DNA from: Chitinophaga agrisoli
Lineage (GTDB): Bacteria > Bacteroidota > Bacteroidia > Chitinophagales > Chitinophagaceae
Length of the DNA stretch: 64,000 nucleotides
Direction: 5' to 3'
Assembly (NCBI RefSeq): GCF_008386695.1
Contig: NZ_VUOC01000001.1
Coordinates: forward strand, 656,347 to 720,346
The notes beneath the pieces were generated by a model. The model saw only the letters and a program-made list of their open reading frames with translations, had not been told where the DNA came from and searched no databases. The position numbers and the translations under genes are program-made. Of this stretch, positions 36,829 through 44,885 are shown in pieces; positions within the stretch are counted from its first letter, which is position 1, and each line of letters begins with the position of its first letter.

Positions 36829-37186
36829 GAGCGGATATAAGGCCTTTCCTCCACGTTTGTTTTGGCAACCCATATTTTACCCGGTATTAAACCAGGCTTA
36901 CGCAGAGCAGATTGCGCTGGAATGGAATACCCCGGATGCGTTTTCCGGCTACTGCGGCGTTGTTACCCGGTTTGCAATACATGAGGCGCACTACCGGCTA
37001 TACGAAGTACAACGGGTAGGCGGCGATATTCATGAGGAACTGTGGGTACCGGCCGACAACCTGGCCATTTTTAATGAAAACATAGCAGGGGATATTGAAG
37101 TGATCAACGCCTTTTTTGGAGCCGCGTATACCCCGCCTGAAGATCCGGCGCTTCAACACCTGCTGGCTAAATTCAACTCCAAATGA
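36770..37186 (+). CDS. Small protein of the type annotated ADP-ribosylation/crystallin J1
   Basis: A 138-residue protein beginning MSNITLYRPVGLKELALI, with AFPPRLFWQPIFYPVLNQ and ELWVPADNLAIFN. I recall this arrangement from small proteins annotated ADP-ribosylation/crystallin J1, possibly with an ART-like fold, but no catalytic triad can be confirmed from sequence. The first 59 bases lie within the end of the NAMPT gene in another frame, and its stop overlaps the NADAR start by four bases. This tight coupling implies that it works in the same pathway, perhaps as an ADP-ribosyl transferase or binding protein. Confidence 0.65.
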   Translation: MSNITLYRPVGLKELALIAESGYKAFPPRLFWQPIFYPVLNQAYAEQIALEWNTPDAFSGYCGVVTRFAIHEAHYRLYEVQRVGGDIHEELWVPADNLAIFNENIAGDIEVINAFFGAAYTPPEDPALQHLLAKFNSK

Positions 37187-37728
37187 ACTATAATAACAAC
37201 TGGCTGCGGGAACGATACAATGCCGGTGAACAGTTAAAATACCTTTTCTTCTGGGGACACCAGCCGTCTGCCGATGGCAGCGTAACCAAGAGCTGTTTTA
37301 GCCAATGGTGGGTATCTCCCTTTACAGTGGATGGCATCACCTATAAAACGGCAGAGCATTGGATGATGGCGGGAAAAGCCCGCCTGTTCAATGATGCTGA
37401 AATACTGGAAGAGATCCTGCAGGCGGACTCGCCTGCGGAAGCAAAACAGCTGGGACGAAAGGTGCGCGACTTTGATGCCGCCAGCTGGGACCAGCATAAA
37501 TTTACGCTGGTAGTAGATGGTAATTTCCACAAGTTCTCCCAGCAGGAGCCGCTGCGGACCTTCCTGGCAAATACCGGAGACCGTGTACTGGCAGAAGCCA
37601 GTCCAAGAGATGCGATCTGGGGTATTGGCATGGGCGCCAGTAACCCCAATGTAGAAAACCCGCTGCTATGGAAAGGGCAAAACCTATTGGGTTATGCCCT
37701 CATGGAAACACGGGACAAATTGAAATAA
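37183..37728 (+). CDS. NADAR family ADP-ribose N-glycosidase
   Basis: A 181-residue NADAR (YbiA/DUF1768) protein. Family motifs are FSQWWVSPF, TAEHWMMAGKARLF, LAEASPRDAIWGIGMG and WKGQNLLGYALM. NADAR proteins remove ADP-ribose from guanosine in DNA or RNA; others act in riboflavin intermediate turnover (YbiA). The context with KptA and an ADP-ribose sensor favours the ADP-ribose role. Its ATG overlaps the preceding stop by four bases and KptA begins one base after its stop. Confidence 0.9.
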   Translation: MNYNNNWLRERYNAGEQLKYLFFWGHQPSADGSVTKSCFSQWWVSPFTVDGITYKTAEHWMMAGKARLFNDAEILEEILQADSPAEAKQLGRKVRDFDAASWDQHKFTLVVDGNFHKFSQQEPLRTFLANTGDRVLAEASPRDAIWGIGMGASNPNVENPLLWKGQNLLGYALMETRDKLK

Positions 37729-37729
37729 G

Positions 37730-38272
37730 ATGAACGAAAAACAACAAAAAACGATCAGTAAATTCCTGAGCCTCATATTACGGCATAGCCCGGAAACAAT
37801 TAACCTGCAACTGGATGAGAACGGATGGGCCGATGTACAGGAACTGCTGGCAAAAGCGGCCCAACACGGGCAGCGCTTTTCCCTGGAAGAGCTGGAAAAC
37901 ATAGTAGCAAGCAGCGATAAGCAACGTTTTGCCTTTAATGAAACACATACCCGCATAAGGGCCAACCAGGGCCATTCCATTACAGTAGACCTGGGCCTGA
38001 GCCCGCAGGTTCCGCCGGAATACCTGTATCATGGCACGGTGAATGATTTCCTGGAAAGCATACAGCAAGAGGGCCTGTTAAAAATGAGCCGGCAACATTT
38101 GCATTTAAGCATAGACAAAGCCACCGCAGAAAAAGTAGGCAGTCGCAGGGGCCGGCCCGTGATCCTGACAATAAACAGCGGGCAAATGCACCGGGACGGG
38201 CTGCAGTTCTTTCTTTCTGAGAACGGCGTATGGCTTACGGATCATGTGCCGGCGCGTTATATTCAACTTTAA
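37730..38272 (+). CDS. kptA: RNA 2'-phosphotransferase, Tpt1/KptA family
   Basis: A 180-residue enzyme that removes a 2'-phosphate from RNA using NAD, giving ADP-ribose 1,2-cyclic phosphate and nicotinamide; homologues can also ADP-ribosylate RNA 5'-phosphates. Arg18-His19 in LILRHSPE, Arg77 in IRANQGHS and Arg139 in VGSRRGRP match the catalytic Arg-His-Arg-Arg set. Position 140 is Arg where many homologues have His. The dinucleotide-binding YHGT motif is at residues 100-103. It is one base after the NADAR gene, linking NAD-dependent RNA repair to the operon. Confidence 0.93.
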   Translation: MNEKQQKTISKFLSLILRHSPETINLQLDENGWADVQELLAKAAQHGQRFSLEELENIVASSDKQRFAFNETHTRIRANQGHSITVDLGLSPQVPPEYLYHGTVNDFLESIQQEGLLKMSRQHLHLSIDKATAEKVGSRRGRPVILTINSGQMHRDGLQFFLSENGVWLTDHVPARYIQL

Positions 38273-38281
38273 ACCTTTAGC

Positions 38282-38761
38282 ATGACGATCAAAGCACCTG
38301 TTACTTTACCGCCTAAAACAGCAGACACCATCTCTGTTTTTCTGGCGGGCAGCATTGAGATGGGCAGCGCTATACACTGGCAGCAGGAAATAGAGCAGGT
38401 CTTTGACGGACGAACGCAGGTACATTTATATAATCCCCGCCGTGATGACTGGGACAGCAGCTGGAAACAGGAGATCACGCATCCTGCATTCAATGAACAA
38501 GTGAACTGGGAGCTGGATGCCATGGAGGCCGCGGACCTGATCATTATGTACTTTGCGCCCGGCACCTATTCCCCCGTTACCTTGCTGGAACTGGGCCTGC
38601 ATGCCCGCTCCGGGAAACTGGTGGTATGCTGCCCGGAAGGTTTCTGGCGAAAAGGGAATGTAGATATCGTTTGCGAAAAGTTTGGAGTAAAGCAGGTACC
38701 CAACATAACTGCCCTTATTGACACTATTCATTCTTATAGTCTTAACCGCACCATAGTATGA
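38282..38761 (+). CDS. Nucleoside 2-deoxyribosyltransferase-like protein
   Basis: A 159-residue protein of the nucleoside 2-deoxyribosyltransferase-like superfamily. ISVFLAGSIEMG is the first strand and glycine loop, followed by YNPRRDDWD, a VNWELDAMEAADLIIMYF segment, and SPVTLLELGLHARSGKLVV where the Glu of LLELGL is the expected nucleophile. Such proteins cleave or transfer N-glycosidic bonds of nucleosides. In this operon the substrate may be an NAD- or ADP-ribose-related glycoside. It begins nine bases after kptA and overlaps the last gene by four bases. Confidence 0.78.
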   Translation: MTIKAPVTLPPKTADTISVFLAGSIEMGSAIHWQQEIEQVFDGRTQVHLYNPRRDDWDSSWKQEITHPAFNEQVNWELDAMEAADLIIMYFAPGTYSPVTLLELGLHARSGKLVVCCPEGFWRKGNVDIVCEKFGVKQVPNITALIDTIHSYSLNRTIV

Positions 38762-39597
38762 CCACACTCAACCTCATTTACCCGGAACAGTCCACCATTC
38801 GTTTTAAGACGATGGTTTTCCCGGATGGCCAACCGCATATTAAAATAGATATGGACAGCGTGCAAATGCTGGACCGCCGCCAGCCGGTAACGCTGCTTAC
38901 CCGGGTAGATAATGCCAACGATCTGCTGACGACACTGTTCATCAAAAACACGCTGGATTACCTGGAGTTTGAGCAGGTAGGGTTGCATATCTCTTACCTC
39001 ACAGCCGCGCGTATGGACCGGGTGATGCTGGATGGAGAGCCATTTTCACTGAAGGTGGTGGCCGGTATATTAAACCAGGGCGGATTTAAGAAAGTAAAGA
39101 TCTTTGATCCCCATTCTGAGGTATCCACCGCACTGATAGACCGTTCCTATACGGTCACCAATCACCAGTTTGTAAAGGACGCGCTGGACGATTATTTCCG
39201 CAAACACGGCAATAGCGTTTACTGCCTGGTATCTCCGGATGGCGGCGCACTGAAAAAGATCCATAAGCTGGCCCAGTTCCTGCAAACAGACAATGTGGTG
39301 GAGTGTATGAAAGAACGGGACGTAAAAACCGGCGCGCTTACCAACTTTAAAACCACTACAGAAAACCTGGAAGGGCAGACCTGTTTTATAGTGGATGATA
39401 TCTGTGATGGTGGCGGCACATTTGCCGGCACGGCCAAAATGCTGAAGGAAAAGGGCGCCGCGAAAGTGAACCTGATCGTGAGCCATGGCATCTTCAGCAA
39501 GGGCAGTAAAATTGAGTTTGTGGATGAGATCTATACCACGGATTCTTTCCGGAAAGTGGAGGGTGTACAGTGTTTTGAAGTAGGTAAGTACCTGTAA
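38758..39597 (+). CDS. Ribose-phosphate pyrophosphokinase homologue
   Basis: A 279-residue PRPP-synthetase-like protein, shorter than the usual 310-320. The nucleotide loop region reads LTAARMDRVMLDGEPFSLK (canonical ARQDR), a KER motif is at MKERDVKTG and the PRPP loop is FIVDDICDGGGTF (canonical VDDMIDTGGT). It could supply PRPP to the NAMPT homologue in the same operon. The departures from the canonical motifs, and its pairing with NAMPT, also fit an Adps-type enzyme that pyrophosphorylates ADP-ribose. It is the last gene of the operon. Confidence 0.85.
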   Translation: MTTLNLIYPEQSTIRFKTMVFPDGQPHIKIDMDSVQMLDRRQPVTLLTRVDNANDLLTTLFIKNTLDYLEFEQVGLHISYLTAARMDRVMLDGEPFSLKVVAGILNQGGFKKVKIFDPHSEVSTALIDRSYTVTNHQFVKDALDDYFRKHGNSVYCLVSPDGGALKKIHKLAQFLQTDNVVECMKERDVKTGALTNFKTTTENLEGQTCFIVDDICDGGGTFAGTAKMLKEKGAAKVNLIVSHGIFSKGSKIEFVDEIYTTDSFRKVEGVQCFEVGKYL

Positions 39598-39598
39598 G

Positions 39599-39949
39599 CT
39601 AGCTTTCTGTCAGTTCTATTTTTCTGCCATCCAGGTCCTGCACTACCGCAGCATAACCCCAGGCGGTAGTTTGCGGCGGGCTTACGATAACGGCGCCGGT
39701 GGTTTGCAGATCTGCGATCAACTGGTTCAGGTTATTGACAGTAAAACCCAGCCGTGTGGTATTATCTGGCGTGGTAATGCCTTTGGGTAGCGGATAGATC
39801 TCCAGTACAGGTCCGTTGCCCGTGCTGGCATAGTGGAAAGGGCCATTGCCGTGCTGGTGGTAATCAAAAGTAAAACCCAGGCGGGTGTAGAAGTCTGCCT
39901 GTGCTTGTAGCTGGTTTGTTTTTATAACGATCAGGTTGATTGCCGGCAT
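39599..39949 (-). CDS. VOC/glyoxalase superfamily protein
   Basis: A 116-residue single-domain vicinal oxygen chelate protein: IKTNQLQAQADFYTRLGFTF at the N-terminus and VVQDLDGRKIELTE at the C-terminus, where the final Glu is a usual metal ligand. Substrate is unknown. The ATG at 39949 (MPAINLIVIK) is chosen over a TTG nine bases upstream. It is convergent with the NAD/ADP-ribose operon, with one base between the two stop codons. Confidence 0.85.
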   Translation of the reverse strand: MPAINLIVIKTNQLQAQADFYTRLGFTFDYHQHGNGPFHYASTGNGPVLEIYPLPKGITTPDNTTRLGFTVNNLNQLIADLQTTGAVIVSPPQTTAWGYAAVVQDLDGRKIELTES

Positions 39950-40015
39950 AGGGTGCAAAGGTATTTAAAAAACTACCGTGTGGTGAGGCCCCCCAGGTAC
40001 GGGCGTCTCCGGTGC

Positions 40016-40780
40016 TTATCGGTTATAATAGTTATCAAACACCTCCTGCACCTCCCGTATATCCTCAAAATTGGGGCGCAGGAAACCAATATTGGGAGAG
40101 CCCATATCATGTATCACATTGATCAGCACATAGCTGATCACCGTGAATGTAACGGTGGTGATATGGATATTAAATTTGTGGATACGCCGGATATACCCCA
40201 ACAGTACGCTCATCAGCAAAGAAAAAAGGATCAGGATAAACAGGACCAATGCCGGGCTTTTACGGTGATAGGAGTGGATGAGCTTAAAATAGCTGGTCTC
40301 TATCTGTTCTGTGACATTGATCAGCTCCGTGAGCTCTGCCCGTTTTTCCGGATGGACCGCCAGGGTTTGAATGATATACTCATCCAGGACTTCGTCCAGG
40401 GCATTTACGGTTTGGATGGTCTCCCGCATCTCTTCTACAGACTTATAGCCTTTTTCCAATTGCAGTTTAAATAACCCGGACATATAATTTTTGACCTTTC
40501 CCTGCAGTTCCGGATCGTAAATACGTGACTTCCTGAACAGAAGGCTCATGCGGTCTGAGATCTCGTAAATATTGGTGGTCCTATCATGCCCCTGATTGCT
40601 GGCCTGTACCAGCGTAAAGGATATCAGCAAGCCATAAAATCCCAGCAGGCCGCCTTCAACTCCCAGCGGGGCCCAATTACGGCCGTGCTCGTGCATGCGT
40701 TTGGCGAGCGCACCGCCCAGGCGTAAGCCGCCAAATAATAAGAGTGGATAGCACACCAGGTAAAAGAGGAATCCCAACAT
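40016..40780 (-). CDS. DUF4239-like (bestrophin-like) membrane protein
   Basis: A 254-residue membrane protein with helices at about residues 3-20, 44-60, 180-200 and 205-225. The N-terminal segment LGFYGLLISFTLVQASNQ followed by an amphipathic helix region (NIYEISDRMSLLFRKSRI) resembles the DUF4239 bestrophin-like family. Function is unknown; a channel role is only an analogy. It has no obvious operon partner. Confidence 0.7.
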   Translation of the reverse strand: MLGFLFYLVCYPLLLFGGLRLGGALAKRMHEHGRNWAPLGVEGGLLGFYGLLISFTLVQASNQGHDRTTNIYEISDRMSLLFRKSRIYDPELQGKVKNYMSGLFKLQLEKGYKSVEEMRETIQTVNALDEVLDEYIIQTLAVHPEKRAELTELINVTEQIETSYFKLIHSYHRKSPALVLFILILFSLLMSVLLGYIRRIHKFNIHITTVTFTVISYVLINVIHDMGSPNIGFLRPNFEDIREVQEVFDNYYNR

Positions 40781-41000
40781 ACCATCAACCTATTAAAAGT
40801 GATAAACAAGGCGTATACCAGCTCTTATATATAAAAGGTTGGATAGGCAGTGTTGTGCCTATGCCGTTGAGACGGTAAGTGGGGGTGTTAATAAGCATTG
40901 ACCATGGGGGTTAGGTTAAAGGAACATTCCGCTAATGAAGATAACGGAAAAATGCCTATTAAACAACCTGTTCCCTATGATTATTAAACAGTTGTGCCGG

Positions 41001-42233
41001 CTATTTCTTGCCCGCCTGCATTTCGCGCAGCATCCGCAGCACGATGAATACCAGGAAGATAATAACGGCTGCCAGGGCGGTCCAGATCCACCATTTGCTT
41101 TTAAAGAGTGGTTCTGCCACAGGTTTTTGCGGTTTGCGTGGAATGATAGTGGTGGCATCCGGCTGTAGTACCGGTATATTAGTGGGCACACTGTCCCGGA
41201 AATAGGCAAGATCATATACCGGGCTTTCTATAGTGGGATCACCTCCGGTAAGCAGGTATGAATATCCTTTTTCCAGGTAGGCCGTAAGGTAGCCGTTTAG
41301 CTGCCAGGCTTTAACGCCGCCAAACTGCAGCGGCCTGTCATCGCCATCGTAGATCACAAGGTATAGTTCCTTGTAGTTTCCCGGTACATCCAACACCACT
41401 TGTGAAGGCTGGTCTGAAGCGATGACAAAGGACTGGATCTTATTAACCATGCCATTGCCGGCGGGGGTGGCAATGCTGGCATCTCGATGATACAATGAGG
41501 GGGAGGTAATACTGAAAGATAGTTTACTGATCCGGTAAGGGCGATCGAATTGCAGCAATACCTTCGATTCCTGCCTGTCGTTGCGGGGACTGTAGCTTAT
41601 CCCTGGCGACGGCAGCGCCACGTACGCTGCCGCAATGCTATTAGTGGTATAGCGGCCAATCTTTTCCACGAGGATTGGGGCACTGGCAGAGTCGTTTATC
41701 TCCAGCTTGTACCAGGTATAGTCAGAAGGGGGTATCGCGATCCGTTTTATCAGTGTGGTATTAGCTGTGTTCTCTACCGCGCTTACAGGGTCGAATGGGA
41801 AAGCATCTGTTACGCCAAACCAGTTATGCTGGTCATTGCTGCCGCTGATACGCATGGTTTTGACGATCCAGGCATTTTTGAACACGACTTCAAAATGGGT
41901 AAGGGTGTCTTTGCCATCATTATGAAAGATAATGGTGGATGATTTTCCAGGCAGGCGGGTATATTCCGCCATGTGAAAGGTGTCAAACCGTGCGGCGTCA
42001 AATCCTCCAGACCTTTCTTCGTGCAGGAAGGGCACTTCTACGCTATCCCTGAGCAAGCGTATGCTTTGGGGAAAACGATGGGCCAGTATATCCGGCGTTA
42101 GCGCGATATTGTAAAACCCTGTTTGCGTTACTGCAGGCACGCGTGCCTGCCAGGTATACCGAGGAAGCGCGTTCTGTGCTGCTGCAGAAAGCCCTATCGT
42201 CAACAGGCATAAGGTATATAAGTATCTATTCAT
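41001..42233 (-). CDS. DUF3999 domain-containing membrane protein
   Basis: A 410-residue protein with a signal peptide (MNRYLYTLCLLTIGLSAAAQ), a beta-rich extracytoplasmic region (IALTPDILAHRFPQSIRLLRD) and a C-terminal membrane anchor (WWIWTALAAVIIFLVFIVL). This layout is that of DUF3999, almost always encoded next to a DUF2339 protein as here. The ATG at 42233 lies within the end of the DUF2339 gene (eight-base overlap). The pair is thought to function together at the inner membrane, role unknown. Confidence 0.85.
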   Translation of the reverse strand: MNRYLYTLCLLTIGLSAAAQNALPRYTWQARVPAVTQTGFYNIALTPDILAHRFPQSIRLLRDSVEVPFLHEERSGGFDAARFDTFHMAEYTRLPGKSSTIIFHNDGKDTLTHFEVVFKNAWIVKTMRISGSNDQHNWFGVTDAFPFDPVSAVENTANTTLIKRIAIPPSDYTWYKLEINDSASAPILVEKIGRYTTNSIAAAYVALPSPGISYSPRNDRQESKVLLQFDRPYRISKLSFSITSPSLYHRDASIATPAGNGMVNKIQSFVIASDQPSQVVLDVPGNYKELYLVIYDGDDRPLQFGGVKAWQLNGYLTAYLEKGYSYLLTGGDPTIESPVYDLAYFRDSVPTNIPVLQPDATTIIPRKPQKPVAEPLFKSKWWIWTALAAVIIFLVFIVLRMLREMQAGKK

Positions 42234-44685
42234 GGGTTTCCGGTGCAATGGTGGATGATTCGTCAGTAAAAAGGATACGTTTCAACCGCTGATACATAAA
42301 TGAGATGATCAGCAGAATGATACCCAGGGAAATAAAGGCTGCGATCTTTCCCCCTTCTCCCAATCCGGCAAAGTCAAAAAAGAACAGTTTCAGCAAGGTA
42401 ATCCCAAACACAGAGATGGATATGATGCGTATCATCTTTGATTTCCAGCGCAGGCCCAGGTAAATGAGCACAAAGGCAAAAGCGCCCCAAAGGATAGCAA
42501 AGCCTACGCGGTGGGTGTTATGCAGTACCTGTTCCAACGCAGGCCCTGAACCGCCGGCTATATATGCCACCAGCTGATCCAGGCTGGCGCTGGCCATATA
42601 TAGCACCATCACCGATGCAAACCATTGAAAAGCCACCATATAATCCTTACGCTCAAAAGAAAGCACTATCCTGTAGAGCTGGTACAGGATACATACCCAG
42701 CCTATGGGCAGGAGATAATGGATAAAGAACCAGGCAGCGGGCGCCTTGCCGGCCAGTACCTGCGTTCTCAGGTCAATGACCGCCCAGTTGTAGTACAGCG
42801 GATATGCCCAGGCCAGGGCGAGGCCTATGCACAGGCCCAAGGCGACGAACTGGCGCCAGTTCCCGCGACGGCGGCACGTAAAGAGCAGCACGGTCACAAA
42901 TACATAATTAAAAGTACCTGTCACCACCGGCGTAAGCAGCGGGAAATAGAAGCTGCTCTGGTACCAGAGCTCCAGTATGACGGTTATATAAATGAGCACG
43001 ATACTGAAGAAGCCCAGCGCGACCCTGTACAATTTTACCGGTATATCCAATACAAATGGTCTTTCCCGGGCTTCATTACGGCTCAGTTTAAGGAGCAGGA
43101 ATACCGCTACTACAGCAACAGCGCCTGTAATAAATACCCTGTTGATGAAAGGCAGCAGATGTCTTGCCCCCGGATCCTCTATCTGGGTCCAGTCCATGAC
43201 CAGGCTAACGAACATTAAGCCCAAAATGATCACAGATACATATTTCATGAGCACAATGCCGGATTTTTGCCACAACCAGCAAAGCAGCACCGTTTCCGCC
43301 GCCCAGAACATGGTAATATAGTTGCCATGCAGCTGTACCGGCGCGGTGAGGCTGGCAAAAGTGAGCACCAGGCCAATGAGCAGGAAAATGAGGGTACGAT
43401 CCACCCGTTCATTTTTATACAAACTGTAAGCAAAAGCACAATTGAACACGGCTATCAGCACGGTGAACAAACCCTGGTAGGTTGTACCGCTTAGCTGGTA
43501 CAGGATGGCCATGCCAGCGGCGTAGTACAGGAAGGTGTTGGTGAGCAGGATACTAATATCCAGGTAGCTGAACCGGGCCCGGTTCTTTACATTATTCACC
43601 ACATTCATGAGGAAGAAAACCAGGTAGAACAGTGTGCCGAATATCAACCCCGCGGCATAGGGAACAGGCCTGGCCGGTGTGGTCTGGTTCAGCGACATTA
43701 CCAGCCAGCTGCCATACAGGATCACGGTGGCCGCATAACAGATCACATTCACCACATTCCATTTCTTGAAATAAGCCAGCACCAGCATACCTATATTCAG
43801 GATAAGGATGTAGCTGAATAATACAGGAATATTACCCTCTCCGGTACTTACCATAAAGGGCGCGGAAAAACCGCCCAGGATGGCGATGATGGCTAGCTCC
43901 TTACGGTTATACGCCAGGGATAAAAACACGGTGAATGCCGTAATGAGGACAGTTAATATAAACGCCAGTGTCTGGCCTATGAGATGATACTGATGGAAAG
44001 CGATGGTAATGGTAAAATAGAGCACGGATACCCCGCCGCCTATCAATACAGAGCTAAACGGGGCGAAGGTTTTGCGCAGGCGGTGCGCTACACCTATCAA
44101 CAGGCCGCCGCAAATGATACCAATGAAGGTGCGGCCTATTTCGTTGATCCATTGTTTATCTATAGCGTATTTGAGGAAGAAGCCAATGCCCAGGACGAGT
44201 ACGGCGATACCTATCTTGTTGAAGAGATTTTCGCCAATGAATTTTTCCAGGTCAGGGTTCTTATCCAGGAAATTATCCCAAAAAGAAGGCTTTTCTTGTT
44301 CTGGTTCTGGTTCCCTGGTAGCGGTAAAAGCGGCTTCGCGTACCGGGGGGATGGTTTGCGTTGGCTGCGCAGATTCCGGAATAGCGGCTTCCTGTATTGG
44401 GGTGGCGGCTTCAACTGGCGGTGTTGGCTGGGCCGGTTCTGGTACCGGCGGAGACACCCGCATGGCATCCGGGGCCGGCCGCATCTCCGTTTCGGGGGGT
44501 CTAGGCAGCGCTTCTCTTACAACGGGAGGCGTTTCTGCCAACTTTTCCCGGTAGGCTTTTAGTTGTTCCCGCAATTGTATTATCTCGGATTGTAGAATGG
44601 TAATGGCCCTGCCAGTATTGGCCTTGAACGTTAACAATACAATGAGTACAACGACGAGTAATAGAAAAATGATCGTTTCAAACAT
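42226..44685 (-). CDS. DUF2339 polytopic membrane protein
   Basis: An 819-residue protein with a short N-terminal helix, a coiled coil (about residues 30-47), a proline/glutamate-rich cytoplasmic linker (about 50-130) and about twenty or more membrane helices in the remainder. DFLDKNPDLEKFIGENLFNKIGIAVLVLG (split, residues about 142-170) and FFLKYAIDKQWINEIGRT are the DUF2339 signature. It is the first gene of a two-gene unit with DUF3999 on the minus strand. Confidence 0.92.
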   Translation of the reverse strand: MFETIIFLLLVVVLIVLLTFKANTGRAITILQSEIIQLREQLKAYREKLAETPPVVREALPRPPETEMRPAPDAMRVSPPVPEPAQPTPPVEAATPIQEAAIPESAQPTQTIPPVREAAFTATREPEPEQEKPSFWDNFLDKNPDLEKFIGENLFNKIGIAVLVLGIGFFLKYAIDKQWINEIGRTFIGIICGGLLIGVAHRLRKTFAPFSSVLIGGGVSVLYFTITIAFHQYHLIGQTLAFILTVLITAFTVFLSLAYNRKELAIIAILGGFSAPFMVSTGEGNIPVLFSYILILNIGMLVLAYFKKWNVVNVICYAATVILYGSWLVMSLNQTTPARPVPYAAGLIFGTLFYLVFFLMNVVNNVKNRARFSYLDISILLTNTFLYYAAGMAILYQLSGTTYQGLFTVLIAVFNCAFAYSLYKNERVDRTLIFLLIGLVLTFASLTAPVQLHGNYITMFWAAETVLLCWLWQKSGIVLMKYVSVIILGLMFVSLVMDWTQIEDPGARHLLPFINRVFITGAVAVVAVFLLLKLSRNEARERPFVLDIPVKLYRVALGFFSIVLIYITVILELWYQSSFYFPLLTPVVTGTFNYVFVTVLLFTCRRRGNWRQFVALGLCIGLALAWAYPLYYNWAVIDLRTQVLAGKAPAAWFFIHYLLPIGWVCILYQLYRIVLSFERKDYMVAFQWFASVMVLYMASASLDQLVAYIAGGSGPALEQVLHNTHRVGFAILWGAFAFVLIYLGLRWKSKMIRIISISVFGITLLKLFFFDFAGLGEGGKIAAFISLGIILLIISFMYQRLKRILFTDESSTIAPETHE

Positions 44686-44821
44686 ATTTCATGGAATGAG
44701 GTATAGATAGATAGTACAATTATATGATAATTAATTTTTCTGAGAGTACCAATTTTGTGGGAAAGGGGTGATTACGATCACTACCTGGGACGCTGTGCTA
44801 TGTTTTAACCAGGAAATAAAA

Positions 44822-44845
44822 AAGCAACCTCCGTGAAGGTTGCTT
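44822..44845 (-). terminator. Terminator of the lipoprotein gene at 44886
   Basis: Nine-bp stem AAGCAACCT / AGGTTGCTT with a 6-base loop, followed on the minus strand by a U-rich run. Confidence 0.75.
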
Positions 44846-44885
44846 CTTCTATGGTGTAACAGGGCAATAATCCTGGTACGCTTCC

